From an uncultured cyanobacterium (GTDB lineage: Bacteria; Cyanobacteriota; Cyanobacteriia; PCC-6307; Cyanobiaceae), in assembly GCA_903831165.1 (NCBI GenBank), contig CAIKWV010000075.1, positions 1-13,103 on the forward strand: a stretch of DNA of 13,103 nucleotides, written 5' to 3'. Under the pieces are notes generated by a model. The model ran no database searches. It saw nothing but the letters and a program-made list of their open reading frames with translations, and was not told where the DNA came from. Made by a program: the position numbers and the translations under genes. Positions 7,624-13,103 of the stretch are shown here, in pieces (position 1 is the stretch's first letter; each line of letters starts with the position of its first letter).

Positions 7624-7701
7624 GAATCAAAGACAGACGTTGCATTCAGGATGCCGGATCGACCGTGCCCTGCTGCAATGGGTGCAGCCATCTCTTTCTC
7701 C

Positions 7702-8109
7702 ATGAATCCCAGTGAGGCTTTCGCCGCCATCGCCCTTGCCGCTGTCGCCTGCGATGGCTCGCTCGATCGCCAGGAGGCCCAGGCCCTGCGGCAACAACTG
7801 GAGAAGCGCACGCCTTATCGGGACCTCAGCGAGGTGACGATGGGCCGCATGTTTGATGGCCTGCTGGCGACCCTGCGCCGGGATGGTTGGGAGCCTCTCG
7901 TCAGCGAGGCGATTCCCCTGCTCACGCCTCCCCAGCAGGAGACAGCCCTGGCCATGGCCGCCGAGCTTGTCCATGCCGATCGGGTGCTGACGGACAGCGA
8001 GCGAGAGATGTTGCAGCGCATGGCGGCCCAATTGCAGTTGCCGGCCGAGCGCTCCCAGCAGATCCTGGATGTGATTGCCATGCTGCATCGCGACAGCTTG
8101 GCCAGCTGA
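7702..8109 (+). CDS. TerB-like small helical protein
   Basis: A 135-residue all-helical protein resembling the TerB (tellurite-resistance TerB) superfamily. Two acidic motifs typical of that fold are visible: AAVACDGSLDRQE at residues 13-25 and HADRVLTDSERE from residue 91. In characterised TerB-fold proteins such acidic sites bind metal, but no function is known for cyanobacterial relatives. The start at ATG 7702 (MNPSEAFAAIA) is chosen because the conserved helix begins there; in-frame ATGs at 7678 and 7651 would add non-conserved residues. No Shine-Dalgarno is visible. It has no signal peptide, so it is presumably cytoplasmic. It leads the plus-strand run and sits 30 bp before psb32, so it is probably co-transcribed with the photosystem genes. 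A role in tellurite resistance should not be assumed. Confidence 0.75.
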   Translation: MNPSEAFAAIALAAVACDGSLDRQEAQALRQQLEKRTPYRDLSEVTMGRMFDGLLATLRRDGWEPLVSEAIPLLTPPQQETALAMAAELVHADRVLTDSEREMLQRMAAQLQLPAERSQQILDVIAMLHRDSLAS

Positions 8110-8139
8110 AGGCAGACTGAATCATCCGCACGCCCTCCC

Positions 8140-8865
8140 GTGGCCCCTGTCGTGCCCCTCTCGCCCGTTGCTGCCTCGCTTGCGATCCGCCGTTTCGGTG
8201 CGCACCTGCTGCTGACCATCGCCTTGGTGGTCGGCCTCGGCATTGGTGTGGCACCTGCCCTGGCGGTCTCCGCCAACGACTACCCGCTCACGCCTCCCAG
8301 CAACCATCTGCTCGATGAGGCCAACGTCTTCAGCCGCGCCAGCAGCGCCGAAGTGGAGAATCAGCTCGAAGCCTTGTCAGCGGAGCGGGTGGATGCCCGC
8401 CTGTTGACGATCAATCGGTTGGACTACGGCCTGACCTTGGAGCAGCTGGGCCAGCAACTGCTGGAACGCTGGTCCGGCAGTTCCGGCGAGGGGTCGGACA
8501 CCAACCAATTGTTGCTGCTGATCGACACCAAGACCAAAGCGGCAGCCGTGGTCGCTTCACCGCAACTGGAGCGCCAGTTGCAACCGGATCTGCTGCGCAG
8601 CACCGCGCGCACCACCATGGCCCAGCCCCTGCGGGAGGGCGATCGGTACCGCCAGGCTACCGTCGATGCCCTCGATCGCCTGTCCACGGTGCTGCGAGGT
8701 GGCGACGATCCCGGTGAGGCCGTGATCGAAGAGGCGGCCGTCGTGCCCACGAACATTCCCACCCGGGAGGAAACTCAAAGCAGCAAAGCCTTCACCTGGG
8801 TGGTGGTCCTGCTCGTGGTCGGCACGGTGGTCCCGATGCTGACCTGGTGGGTGTTCTCGCGCTGA
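8140..8865 (+). CDS. psb32: Photosystem II repair protein Psb32 (TPM domain)
   Basis: A 241-residue protein with a signal peptide (hydrophobic 22-40, likely cleaved after ALA at 42 or SA at 45), a TPM domain (about 55-200) opening with LLDEANVFS, and one C-terminal membrane segment (218-239). This is the architecture of cyanobacterial Psb32, a thylakoid-lumen-facing factor that speeds photosystem II repair after photodamage in Synechocystis; plant homologues are the TLP18.3-type proteins. The start is GTG 8140; a second GTG at 8152 is in frame and cannot be excluded. The gene lies 30 bp after the TerB-like gene and 21 bp before pcxA, consistent with an operon. TPM domains also occur in unrelated membrane proteins, but the length, single C-terminal anchor and cyanobacterial context favour Psb32. 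Confidence 0.85.
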   Translation: MAPVVPLSPVAASLAIRRFGAHLLLTIALVVGLGIGVAPALAVSANDYPLTPPSNHLLDEANVFSRASSAEVENQLEALSAERVDARLLTINRLDYGLTLEQLGQQLLERWSGSSGEGSDTNQLLLLIDTKTKAAAVVASPQLERQLQPDLLRSTARTTMAQPLREGDRYRQATVDALDRLSTVLRGGDDPGEAVIEEAAVVPTNIPTREETQSSKAFTWVVVLLVVGTVVPMLTWWVFSR

Positions 8866-8886
8866 TTGAACTGAAGGATAGGCACC

Positions 8887-10032
8887 ATGGGTCTGACCGA
8901 TTGGATGGGGACATTTGGCAGGGCGCAATCGCTCGATCTGAGCAGCGATCTGGAGCGCGGCTATGAGGCCGGCCTGTTGATCCAGAGCATTGAACTGGAG
9001 CACTACAACGACCGGCCGGTGCGACCGGAACTGGAATTGCGCCTGCCCAAGGGCATGCAGGCCCAGGTCTTGAGGCGGTTCAGGGCCGCGCTACAGGTCT
9101 GTCGTCAGTCGCTGGAGCAGCTTGAGCCCTATCGCCAGGAGCTGTCGGGGCAGGAGTTGCGGCAGATCCAATTGATTGAGTCCGTGGTCTCCCGCTACGA
9201 CGAGAAACGCAGGTCCCTGCCCAGCCTGAGCCGATCGCCGGAGATCCTGCCCCGCAGTCTGATCGGTGTGGTCGATCAGGTGCGGCGCCAACTGGATCCG
9301 GAAGCCGAGGCGAACGTGGTGGCTGGCTTTCGCCGGCGTCGCGACTCCACCCTGGTGTCGCTGCGGATCCTGTTGCTTTTGATCCTGGTTCCGATCCTGT
9401 TGCAACAGCTCAGCCGCGTCTACATCGTCTCCCCCCTAGTCGATCATTTCTCACCGGATTCACCCTTCCTCAACTATCCCAAACCCAGGCTTGAGAAGAG
9501 TGCCGTCAAGAAGCTCAAGGAGTTTCAGTCCGAAATCGAGTTCAGCTTCCTGCTGGATGAGAAGCCCATGCCAACCCGCGAGCAACTTCAGCAGCAACTG
9601 GCTGAGCGGGCTCGTGAGCTGAAGCAGGAAGCCGATCTGGAAAGCACCCACGCCGTCAAGAATGTTCTTTCTGATCTCTTCGGCCTGGTTGGTTTCATCC
9701 TTGTCTGTCTTTTCGGCCAACGGGATCTTCAGGTTTTGCGTGGTTTCATTGATGAAATGATCTATGGCCTCAGCGACAGCGCTAAGGCATTTGCCATCAT
9801 TTTATTCACGGATATCTTCGTTGGTTTTCACAGCCCTGAGGGCTGGACAGTTTTGCTTGATGGCATCGCCGATCACCTTGGTGTGCCGCCTCAGGAAAAC
9901 TTCATTATGTTGTTTATCGCCACCTTCCCTGTGGTGCTGGCGACGATCTTCAAGTACTGGATCTTCCGCTATCTCAACCGTGTTTCGCCTTCCTCGGTCG
10001 CCACGCTGCGCAACATGAATGGTGGCGGTTGA
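8887..10032 (+). CDS. pcxA: Proton extrusion protein PcxA (CemA/CotA family)
   Basis: A 381-residue membrane protein of the CemA/CotA family. PcxA is needed in cyanobacteria for light-induced proton release and growth at low pH, and its plastid relative CemA affects inorganic-carbon uptake. The N-terminal half is soluble and charged. Four membrane segments are visible at about 156-180, 260-278, 299-314 and 339-360. The C-terminus FRYLNRVSPSSVATLRNMN is characteristic of the family. GAAGGA at 8873-8878 is a good ribosome-binding site 8 nt before the ATG. The end overlaps cobU by 14 nt. The segment from about 9640 to 9960, covering three membrane helices, is clearly poorer in G/C than the rest of the window. 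Confidence 0.93.
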   Translation: MGLTDWMGTFGRAQSLDLSSDLERGYEAGLLIQSIELEHYNDRPVRPELELRLPKGMQAQVLRRFRAALQVCRQSLEQLEPYRQELSGQELRQIQLIESVVSRYDEKRRSLPSLSRSPEILPRSLIGVVDQVRRQLDPEAEANVVAGFRRRRDSTLVSLRILLLLILVPILLQQLSRVYIVSPLVDHFSPDSPFLNYPKPRLEKSAVKKLKEFQSEIEFSFLLDEKPMPTREQLQQQLAERARELKQEADLESTHAVKNVLSDLFGLVGFILVCLFGQRDLQVLRGFIDEMIYGLSDSAKAFAIILFTDIFVGFHSPEGWTVLLDGIADHLGVPPQENFIMLFIATFPVVLATIFKYWIFRYLNRVSPSSVATLRNMNGGG

Positions 10033-10582
10033 GTCCCATCCACAGCTCACCTTGATCAGTGGGCCAGCCGGCGGCGGCAAGAGCCGCTGGGCGGAGCATC
10101 TGGCCATGGTCAGCGGCCGGCCAGTCGTCTATCTGGCCACTGGTCCCCTCTTGCCCGAGGACAGCAGTTGGCAGCAACGACTGGACCGGCATCGTCGGCG
10201 CCGTCCCGGCAACTGGGACTGCCGCGAAGTGGAAGGAGAGCTGAGCCGGGAGCTGCTGCTGCTCGATCGCCAACAGATCGCGTTGGTGGATTCCCTCGGC
10301 ACCTGGGTGGCCGCCTGGCTCGAGGCCAGCCCCGAGTCCTGGCAGCAGCATTGCCGCGATCTGCTCGCAGCCCTGGAGGCCACGCCCGCTGCGCTGCTGT
10401 TGGTGTGCGAGGAAATCGGCTGGGGTGTGGTGCCCCCGACGGCGGCGGGGTCCCGTTTCCGCGATCGCCTGGCACCCCTGCAGCAGGACATCAGCCGTCG
10501 TTGCGATCGCTCCTGGCTGGTGTTGCAGGGTCGGGCCCTCGATCTCGGCGCCCTCGGAGTGCCGGTGCCGGCGGACCCCTGA
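10019..10582 (+). CDS. cobU: Adenosylcobinamide kinase / adenosylcobinamide-phosphate guanylyltransferase
   Basis: A 187-residue bifunctional enzyme (CobU/CobP) of the nucleotide-loop branch of cobalamin synthesis: it phosphorylates adenosylcobinamide and then transfers GMP to give adenosyl-GDP-cobinamide. The Walker A loop GPAGGGKS is at 15-22. The HRRRRPGNW segment (58-66) places His58 at the position of the guanylylated His46 of Salmonella CobU. DSLGTW (91-96) and EEIGWGVVPPTAAGSRFRD correspond to the other conserved blocks. Cyanobacteria generally make pseudocobalamin with the same enzyme. The start is ATG 10019, within the last codons of pcxA; its TGA shares a base with the trmL ATG (TGATG), so all three are probably translated from one message. 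Confidence 0.93.
   Translation: MVAVESHPQLTLISGPAGGGKSRWAEHLAMVSGRPVVYLATGPLLPEDSSWQQRLDRHRRRRPGNWDCREVEGELSRELLLLDRQQIALVDSLGTWVAAWLEASPESWQQHCRDLLAALEATPAALLLVCEEIGWGVVPPTAAGSRFRDRLAPLQQDISRRCDRSWLVLQGRALDLGALGVPVPADP
10461..10510. repeat. Two HIP1 octamers (GCGATCGC) in cobU
   Basis: The cyanobacterial highly iterated palindrome occurs at 10461-10468 and 10503-10510, both inside the cobU coding sequence. Two further copies lie at 2898-2905 and 10921-10928. HIP1 is strongly over-represented in many cyanobacterial genomes; it supports the taxonomic call. Confidence 0.8.
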
Positions 10583-11070
10583 TGCCCCGGATCGTGCTGT
10601 TTCAGCCCCAGATCCCCCCGAACACGGGCAATGTGGCCCGCACCTGTGCGGCCACCACCACGCCGCTGCACCTGATCGAGCCCCTCGGTTTCGTCATTGA
10701 CGATCGTCAGTTGCGCCGCGCTGGCCTGGACTACTGGCCCTGGGTGGATCTCCAGCGCCACGGCGACCTGGAGGCGTTCCAGCGGCACCGGAGCCGCCAG
10801 GGGGGGCGGCTGGTGGCCCTGAGTGCCCATGCCGAGCTGCCCTACAGCCACTTCGATTTTGCCGCCAGCGACTGGCTGCTGTTCGGCCGCGAGACCGAGG
10901 GTCTGCCGGCAGAGCTGCTGGCGATCGCCGATGCCCGTCTGGGCATTCCGATGGCTGGCGGCCTGAATCGCGGCGGCGGCGTCCGCAGCCTGAATCTTTC
11001 CGTCGCGGTGGCGGTCGTGCTCTTTGAGGCCCTGCGCCAGCTGGAATCCCCTGCGCCGCAACAAGTCTGA
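10582..11070 (+). CDS. trmL: tRNA (cytidine(34)-2'-O)-methyltransferase, TrmL-type SPOUT enzyme
   Basis: A 162-residue SPOUT methyltransferase predicted to 2'-O-methylate the wobble base (C34 or cmnm5U34) of leucine tRNAs using S-adenosylmethionine. Three SPOUT blocks are present: NTGNVART (14-21), FGRETEGLP (101-109) and VRSLNLS (134-140) followed by the helix VAVAVVLFEALRQ. The size is that of the minimal TrmL-type enzyme, which lacks an extra RNA-binding domain and acts as a homodimer through its C-terminal trefoil knot. A short Gly/Asn-rich stretch, AGGLNRGGG, separates IPM from VRSLNLS and is longer than in E. coli TrmL. The ATG shares one base with the cobU stop. The gene closes the plus-strand run; no intrinsic terminator follows. 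Confidence 0.92.
   Translation: MPRIVLFQPQIPPNTGNVARTCAATTTPLHLIEPLGFVIDDRQLRRAGLDYWPWVDLQRHGDLEAFQRHRSRQGGRLVALSAHAELPYSHFDFAASDWLLFGRETEGLPAELLAIADARLGIPMAGGLNRGGGVRSLNLSVAVAVVLFEALRQLESPAPQQV
10921..10928. repeat. HIP1 octamer in trmL
   Basis: GCGATCGC, a perfect palindrome inside the coding sequence. With the two copies in cobU it makes three in about 470 bp. Confidence 0.75.
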
Positions 11071-11137
11071 GTGTTCTGTGCAGCGGCTGAGCTCCGGCTT
11101 GCGGCCCGGAACCGGCCCATGATGTTGCCGACGTGAC

Positions 11138-11166
11138 TTGATCGAATGGGCGCCACGGGTTACTGT
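11138..11166 (+). promoter_or_regulatory. Candidate promoter for the M23 peptidase gene
   Basis: TTGATC at 11138-11143 (four of six -35 bases) and TACTGT at 11161-11166 (three of six -10 bases) are separated by exactly 17 bp. They lie in the 157-bp gap between trmL and the peptidase gene and would give a leader of roughly 55 nt. Assigned by eye. Confidence 0.3.
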
Positions 11167-11227
11167 CTGCGCGACCCGGAGATGTCGGCTTCTCTACCGG
11201 GTTTTGTCCGAATGGGTGAAAATTTGC

Positions 11228-12253
11228 ATGAAGCCTTTGCGTTGGATCCTTCCTGTTCTCCTCACTACCCCTGCGATTGCTCCACTTGTCGCCGCTGTAG
11301 CCGATGATGCTCGGGGCTCAAACCCAACAGATCTTCTGATCGCCTCCCTGCCCGCCATCAAGCCTTCCACCGCTTGGGTGAAGGTCACGCAAACCACCAC
11401 CATCGAGGAGCTCTCCTCCCAGCTCAACCTCGACGAAACCCAGTTGGCCAGGCTGAATCGGGTCGACGAGGACCATCAGTTCAATCCCGGCGACCTGCTG
11501 GCCCTGCCCTCAAGAGAGGGACTACACCTCGATCGGATTGCTTCGATTGATCCCCAGGGTGCTCGCCTGGCCCATCCACTGCCCGCTTCGCCTCCACCAA
11601 CCGTGGGCGCCGGCGTGGTCCGGTTCGGTGACACGCTGATGTTGATTGCCCAGCGCTACGGCATGACGCTGGCCGAGCTGCTGCGTCTCAATCCCGGCCT
11701 GGAAACGGCCCGTCTGGTTGTCGGCAGCCAGGTGCGTCTGGCCCAGTCCTCGCCAGCCATCCGCCAGCGCATGCTGCTGGGCATGAATCCCGTGGGCAGT
11801 GGCGGCGTCAGCTGGCCCGAACTGCCGAGCTTTGGTCCGCAGCAACGTCCGTTCAACGGCTCCAGCACTAGCGGCTCCTTCATCTGGCCCGCCCAGGGCA
11901 CCTTCACCTCCGGTTACGGCTGGCGCTGGGGTCGGATGCACAAAGGCATCGATGTCGCCAACAACGTCGGCACGCCGATCGTGGCCGCCCAGGACGGCCA
12001 GGTTTTGTTTGCCGGCTGGGATGACGGTGGCTATGGCTACCTCGTCAAGATCACCCACGCCGACGGGACCATCACCGTCTATGGCCACAACAGTCGCATC
12101 CTGGTCTCCCAGGGGCAGATGGTGCAGCAGGGGCAGCCGATCAGTCAGATGGGCAGCACCGGCCGCAGCACCGGACCTCACCTCCACTTCGAGATCCGCC
12201 CTGCTGGCCAGGGAGCCATGAATCCGCTCAATTTCCTGCCACCACGGGCCTGA
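11228..12253 (+). CDS. LysM-containing M23 family peptidase (murein hydrolase / EnvC-NlpD-like)
   Basis: A 341-residue exported protein. With ATG 11228 it begins with a signal peptide, MKPLRWILPVLLTTPAIAP followed by LVAAVA. Two LysM-like repeats follow: a divergent one at about 51-95 and a clearer one at about 130-172 (VVRFGDTLMLIAQRYGMTL). Then come a linker and an M23 peptidase domain at about 225-330. The zinc ligands expected for active M23 enzymes are present: His238 and Asp242 in HKGID, and His320 in HLHFE (318-322). It should therefore be catalytically competent against peptidoglycan cross-bridges in the periplasm, perhaps in cell division or wall remodelling. The open frame extends upstream to 11138, but those residues are not signal-like, and starting at 11228 puts the signal peptide at the N-terminus. 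No Shine-Dalgarno is visible. Confidence 0.92.
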   Translation: MKPLRWILPVLLTTPAIAPLVAAVADDARGSNPTDLLIASLPAIKPSTAWVKVTQTTTIEELSSQLNLDETQLARLNRVDEDHQFNPGDLLALPSREGLHLDRIASIDPQGARLAHPLPASPPPTVGAGVVRFGDTLMLIAQRYGMTLAELLRLNPGLETARLVVGSQVRLAQSSPAIRQRMLLGMNPVGSGGVSWPELPSFGPQQRPFNGSSTSGSFIWPAQGTFTSGYGWRWGRMHKGIDVANNVGTPIVAAQDGQVLFAGWDDGGYGYLVKITHADGTITVYGHNSRILVSQGQMVQQGQPISQMGSTGRSTGPHLHFEIRPAGQGAMNPLNFLPPRA

Positions 12254-12320
12254 GCATCAACCGAGCAGCTGAAATCGACTCCTCTTTACCCGGACCTCGA
12301 TCGTTTAAGCTGCTATTTCC
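12254..12320. other. Short spacer before tRNA-Met
   Basis: A 67-bp gap between the peptidase stop and the tRNA. It is visibly more A/T-rich near its end (TCGTTTAAGCTGCTATTTCC), which could hold the tRNA promoter, but no -35/-10 pair with good spacing could be assigned. No terminator for the peptidase gene is visible. Confidence 0.4.
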
Positions 12321-12394
12321 GGCTCGGTAGCTCAGCTGGTTAGAGCGTGGGATTCATAACCCCAAGGTCGGGAGTTCAAGTCTCCCCCGAGCCA
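12321..12394 (+). tRNA. trnM: Elongator tRNA-Met (CAU)
   Basis: A 74-nt cloverleaf: acceptor GGCTCGG/CCGAGCC, D stem GCTC/GAGC, anticodon loop TTCATAA (anticodon CAT), variable loop AGGTC, T arm GGGAG-TTCAAGT-CTCCC, discriminator A. CCA is not encoded. The Watson-Crick G1-C72 pair argues against the initiator, which normally has an unpaired first position in bacteria. CAU tRNAs can also be the lysidine-modified tRNA-Ile2; the GGCTCGG acceptor resembles elongator Met more than the usual Ile2 acceptor. The innermost anticodon-stem pair (A31 with C39) is a mismatch. Confidence 0.93.
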
Positions 12395-12407
12395 TGCCTG
12401 TTGCTTC

Positions 12408-12436
12408 AGCCTTGCCTACGGCAGGGCTTTTTCTTT
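12408..12436 (+). terminator. Intrinsic (Rho-independent) terminator after tRNA-Met
   Basis: AGCCTTGCC (12408-12416) pairs with GGCAGGGCT (12420-12428) across a 3-nt TAC loop: 9 bp with one T-G wobble. It is followed at once by TTTTTCTTT. It lies 13 nt after the tRNA and should end its transcript. Confidence 0.85.
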
Positions 12437-12749
12437 GGAATCATCTCGGCTTGCGCTCCAACAGATGTTCCCGCAGCTGATTGACCCCTGACAGACCAGC
12501 AGGATCCTCCCGAGCAGCGGCCAGAGCTGCGGATTCGGAGCGTCCCATGGGCGTGGGCGAGGCTGATCTCGAGCCCTAGCCTCACCAGTCAACCGCTGCG
12601 ACTATCACCACCGCGCTGACTGACATCAGGCGAGAGGTTGTCTGTGGAACCTCGTTCGTGGGCTGTGCAGACCTGGCGGAGAGCCGGATCTTGTGATTAC
12701 CACGACCGCTCTGCAGCCGTGGATGGTGCCGACCGGCCAGAACCGAGGT
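12437..12749. other. Intergenic stretch with no convincing gene
   Basis: About 310 bp between the tRNA terminator and the minus-strand gene at the right edge. The only candidate coding region is a 35-codon minus-strand frame at 12441-12548 (ATG to TGA), which would encode a peptide starting MGRSESAALAAAREDPAG and ending NQLREHLLERKPR. It has no Shine-Dalgarno and an in-frame TAG ten codons upstream. From 12549 to 12749 I see no gene, repeat, RNA structure or terminator. It may hold the 3' UTR of the right-edge gene. Confidence 0.4.
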
Positions 12750-13103
12750 TCAGCGCATGTCGATGGCGTTCAACCGTTCCCGGAAGGTGCTGTTAGCGCC
12801 GGCTTCGGATTCGGCGAATTCGCTGTAGGCCTGCTGGGAATAGCTGCTCAGGACCCTCGGCATGTCCGTGATCGGAAGGGAGGCGGCCTCCATGACCGTG
12901 ACCTCGGACGCTTCGGCGGCCCTGCGGCTGCGGCCTGGGCCTGCCTGGGAGCGAGCTTCGATGGCCCGGATCAGGCTGCGGCTGCGATTGGCTTCACCGA
13001 CGGTCTCACCCTGCTTGGGCCGCACCAGCGGATTGCCCTTCAGCTCACTGCGCAGCTGGTTGAGCAAGCGGAAATGACCAGTGGTGTTGTATTTGCGCAG
13101 CAC
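12750..13103 (-). CDS. Hypothetical protein, partial at the right edge
   Basis: A minus-strand frame of 117 codons running from the window edge to TGA at 12752-12750. The first visible codon is GTG, which could be a start or an internal valine; the gene probably continues beyond the window. Third positions are strongly G/C, as in the other genes here, which supports this strand as coding. The visible N-terminal half is basic (TGHFRLLNQLRSELKGNPL, then several Arg-Ser repeats). The C-terminal half is more acidic and serine-rich and ends RERLNAIDMR. There are no membrane segments, cysteines or recognisable catalytic motifs. I do not recognise the family. It is convergent with the tRNA-Met unit across about 310 bp. 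Confidence 0.6.
   Translation of the reverse strand: MLRKYNTTGHFRLLNQLRSELKGNPLVRPKQGETVGEANRSRSLIRAIEARSQAGPGRSRRAAEASEVTVMEAASLPITDMPRVLSSYSQQAYSEFAESEAGANSTFRERLNAIDMR

Noticed and set aside
6886..7701. Upstream extension of the TerB-like frame from 6886
   Set aside because: It runs antisense to the CCB-like gene and is Gln/His/Arg-rich. The conserved helical protein begins at ATG 7702.
10168..10581. Upstream extension of the trmL frame, giving a 300-codon frame from 10168
   Set aside because: The extension overlaps cobU in another frame and is Arg/Gly/Ala-rich. The SPOUT fold starts right at ATG 10582, and the minimal enzyme is about 160 residues.
11100..11130. GC-rich inverted repeat (CCGG-AA-CCGG region) after trmL considered as a terminator
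   Set aside because: The loop would be only two bases and no T tract follows, so it does not resemble an intrinsic terminator.
12723..13103. Plus-strand frame open from ATG 12723 to the window end (127 codons)
   Set aside because: It is antisense to the right-edge gene. Its translation is rich in Gly, Ala and Phe with no family-like pattern, whereas the minus-strand frame has far more consistent G/C at third positions. Most likely a shadow frame.

Overview
The window comes from a GC-rich cyanobacterium, most likely a unicellular Synechococcus/Cyanobium-type picocyanobacterium. The evidence is a set of genes typical of oxygenic phototrophs (a CCB2/CCB4-type cytochrome b6f assembly factor, the photosystem II repair protein Psb32 and the proton-extrusion protein PcxA), strong G/C preference at third codon positions, tight gene packing with start/stop overlaps, and four copies of the cyanobacterial HIP1 octamer.

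Layout, left to right. (1) The 3' end of rpsR (ribosomal protein S18) runs one base away from a VacB/RNase II-type exoribonuclease gene. (2) A large FAD-dependent oxidoreductase gene on the minus strand meets the RNase gene tail to tail, the two stop codons interlocking in a CTAG. (3) A 152-bp divergent spacer leads to metG (methionyl-tRNA synthetase), which overlaps by 4 nt an LptC-family gene for lipopolysaccharide export. That lptC reading frame is broken by one in-frame TAG at 6201-6203; coding continues in the same frame to 7016. (4) A minus-strand CCB2/CCB4-like gene converges on lptC, their ends overlapping by 83 nt. (5) Divergent from it, a close-packed plus-strand run: TerB-like small protein, psb32, pcxA, cobU/cobP and a TrmL-type tRNA methyltransferase. 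(6) A separately promoted LysM + M23 peptidase gene, then an elongator tRNA-Met(CAU) with a strong intrinsic terminator. (7) About 310 bp with no convincing gene, then a minus-strand gene of unknown function that runs off the right edge.

Most genes are housekeeping: translation (S18, MetRS, TrmL, tRNA-Met), RNA decay, envelope assembly (LptC, M23 peptidase), cobalamin synthesis, and maintenance of the photosynthetic machinery. I found no defence system, transposon, prophage or CRISPR array. The most notable feature is the amber codon that splits an otherwise intact-looking lptC. Next come the unidentified protein at the right edge, the orphan FAD oxidoreductase, and the cluster pairing a TerB-like protein with Psb32 and PcxA.
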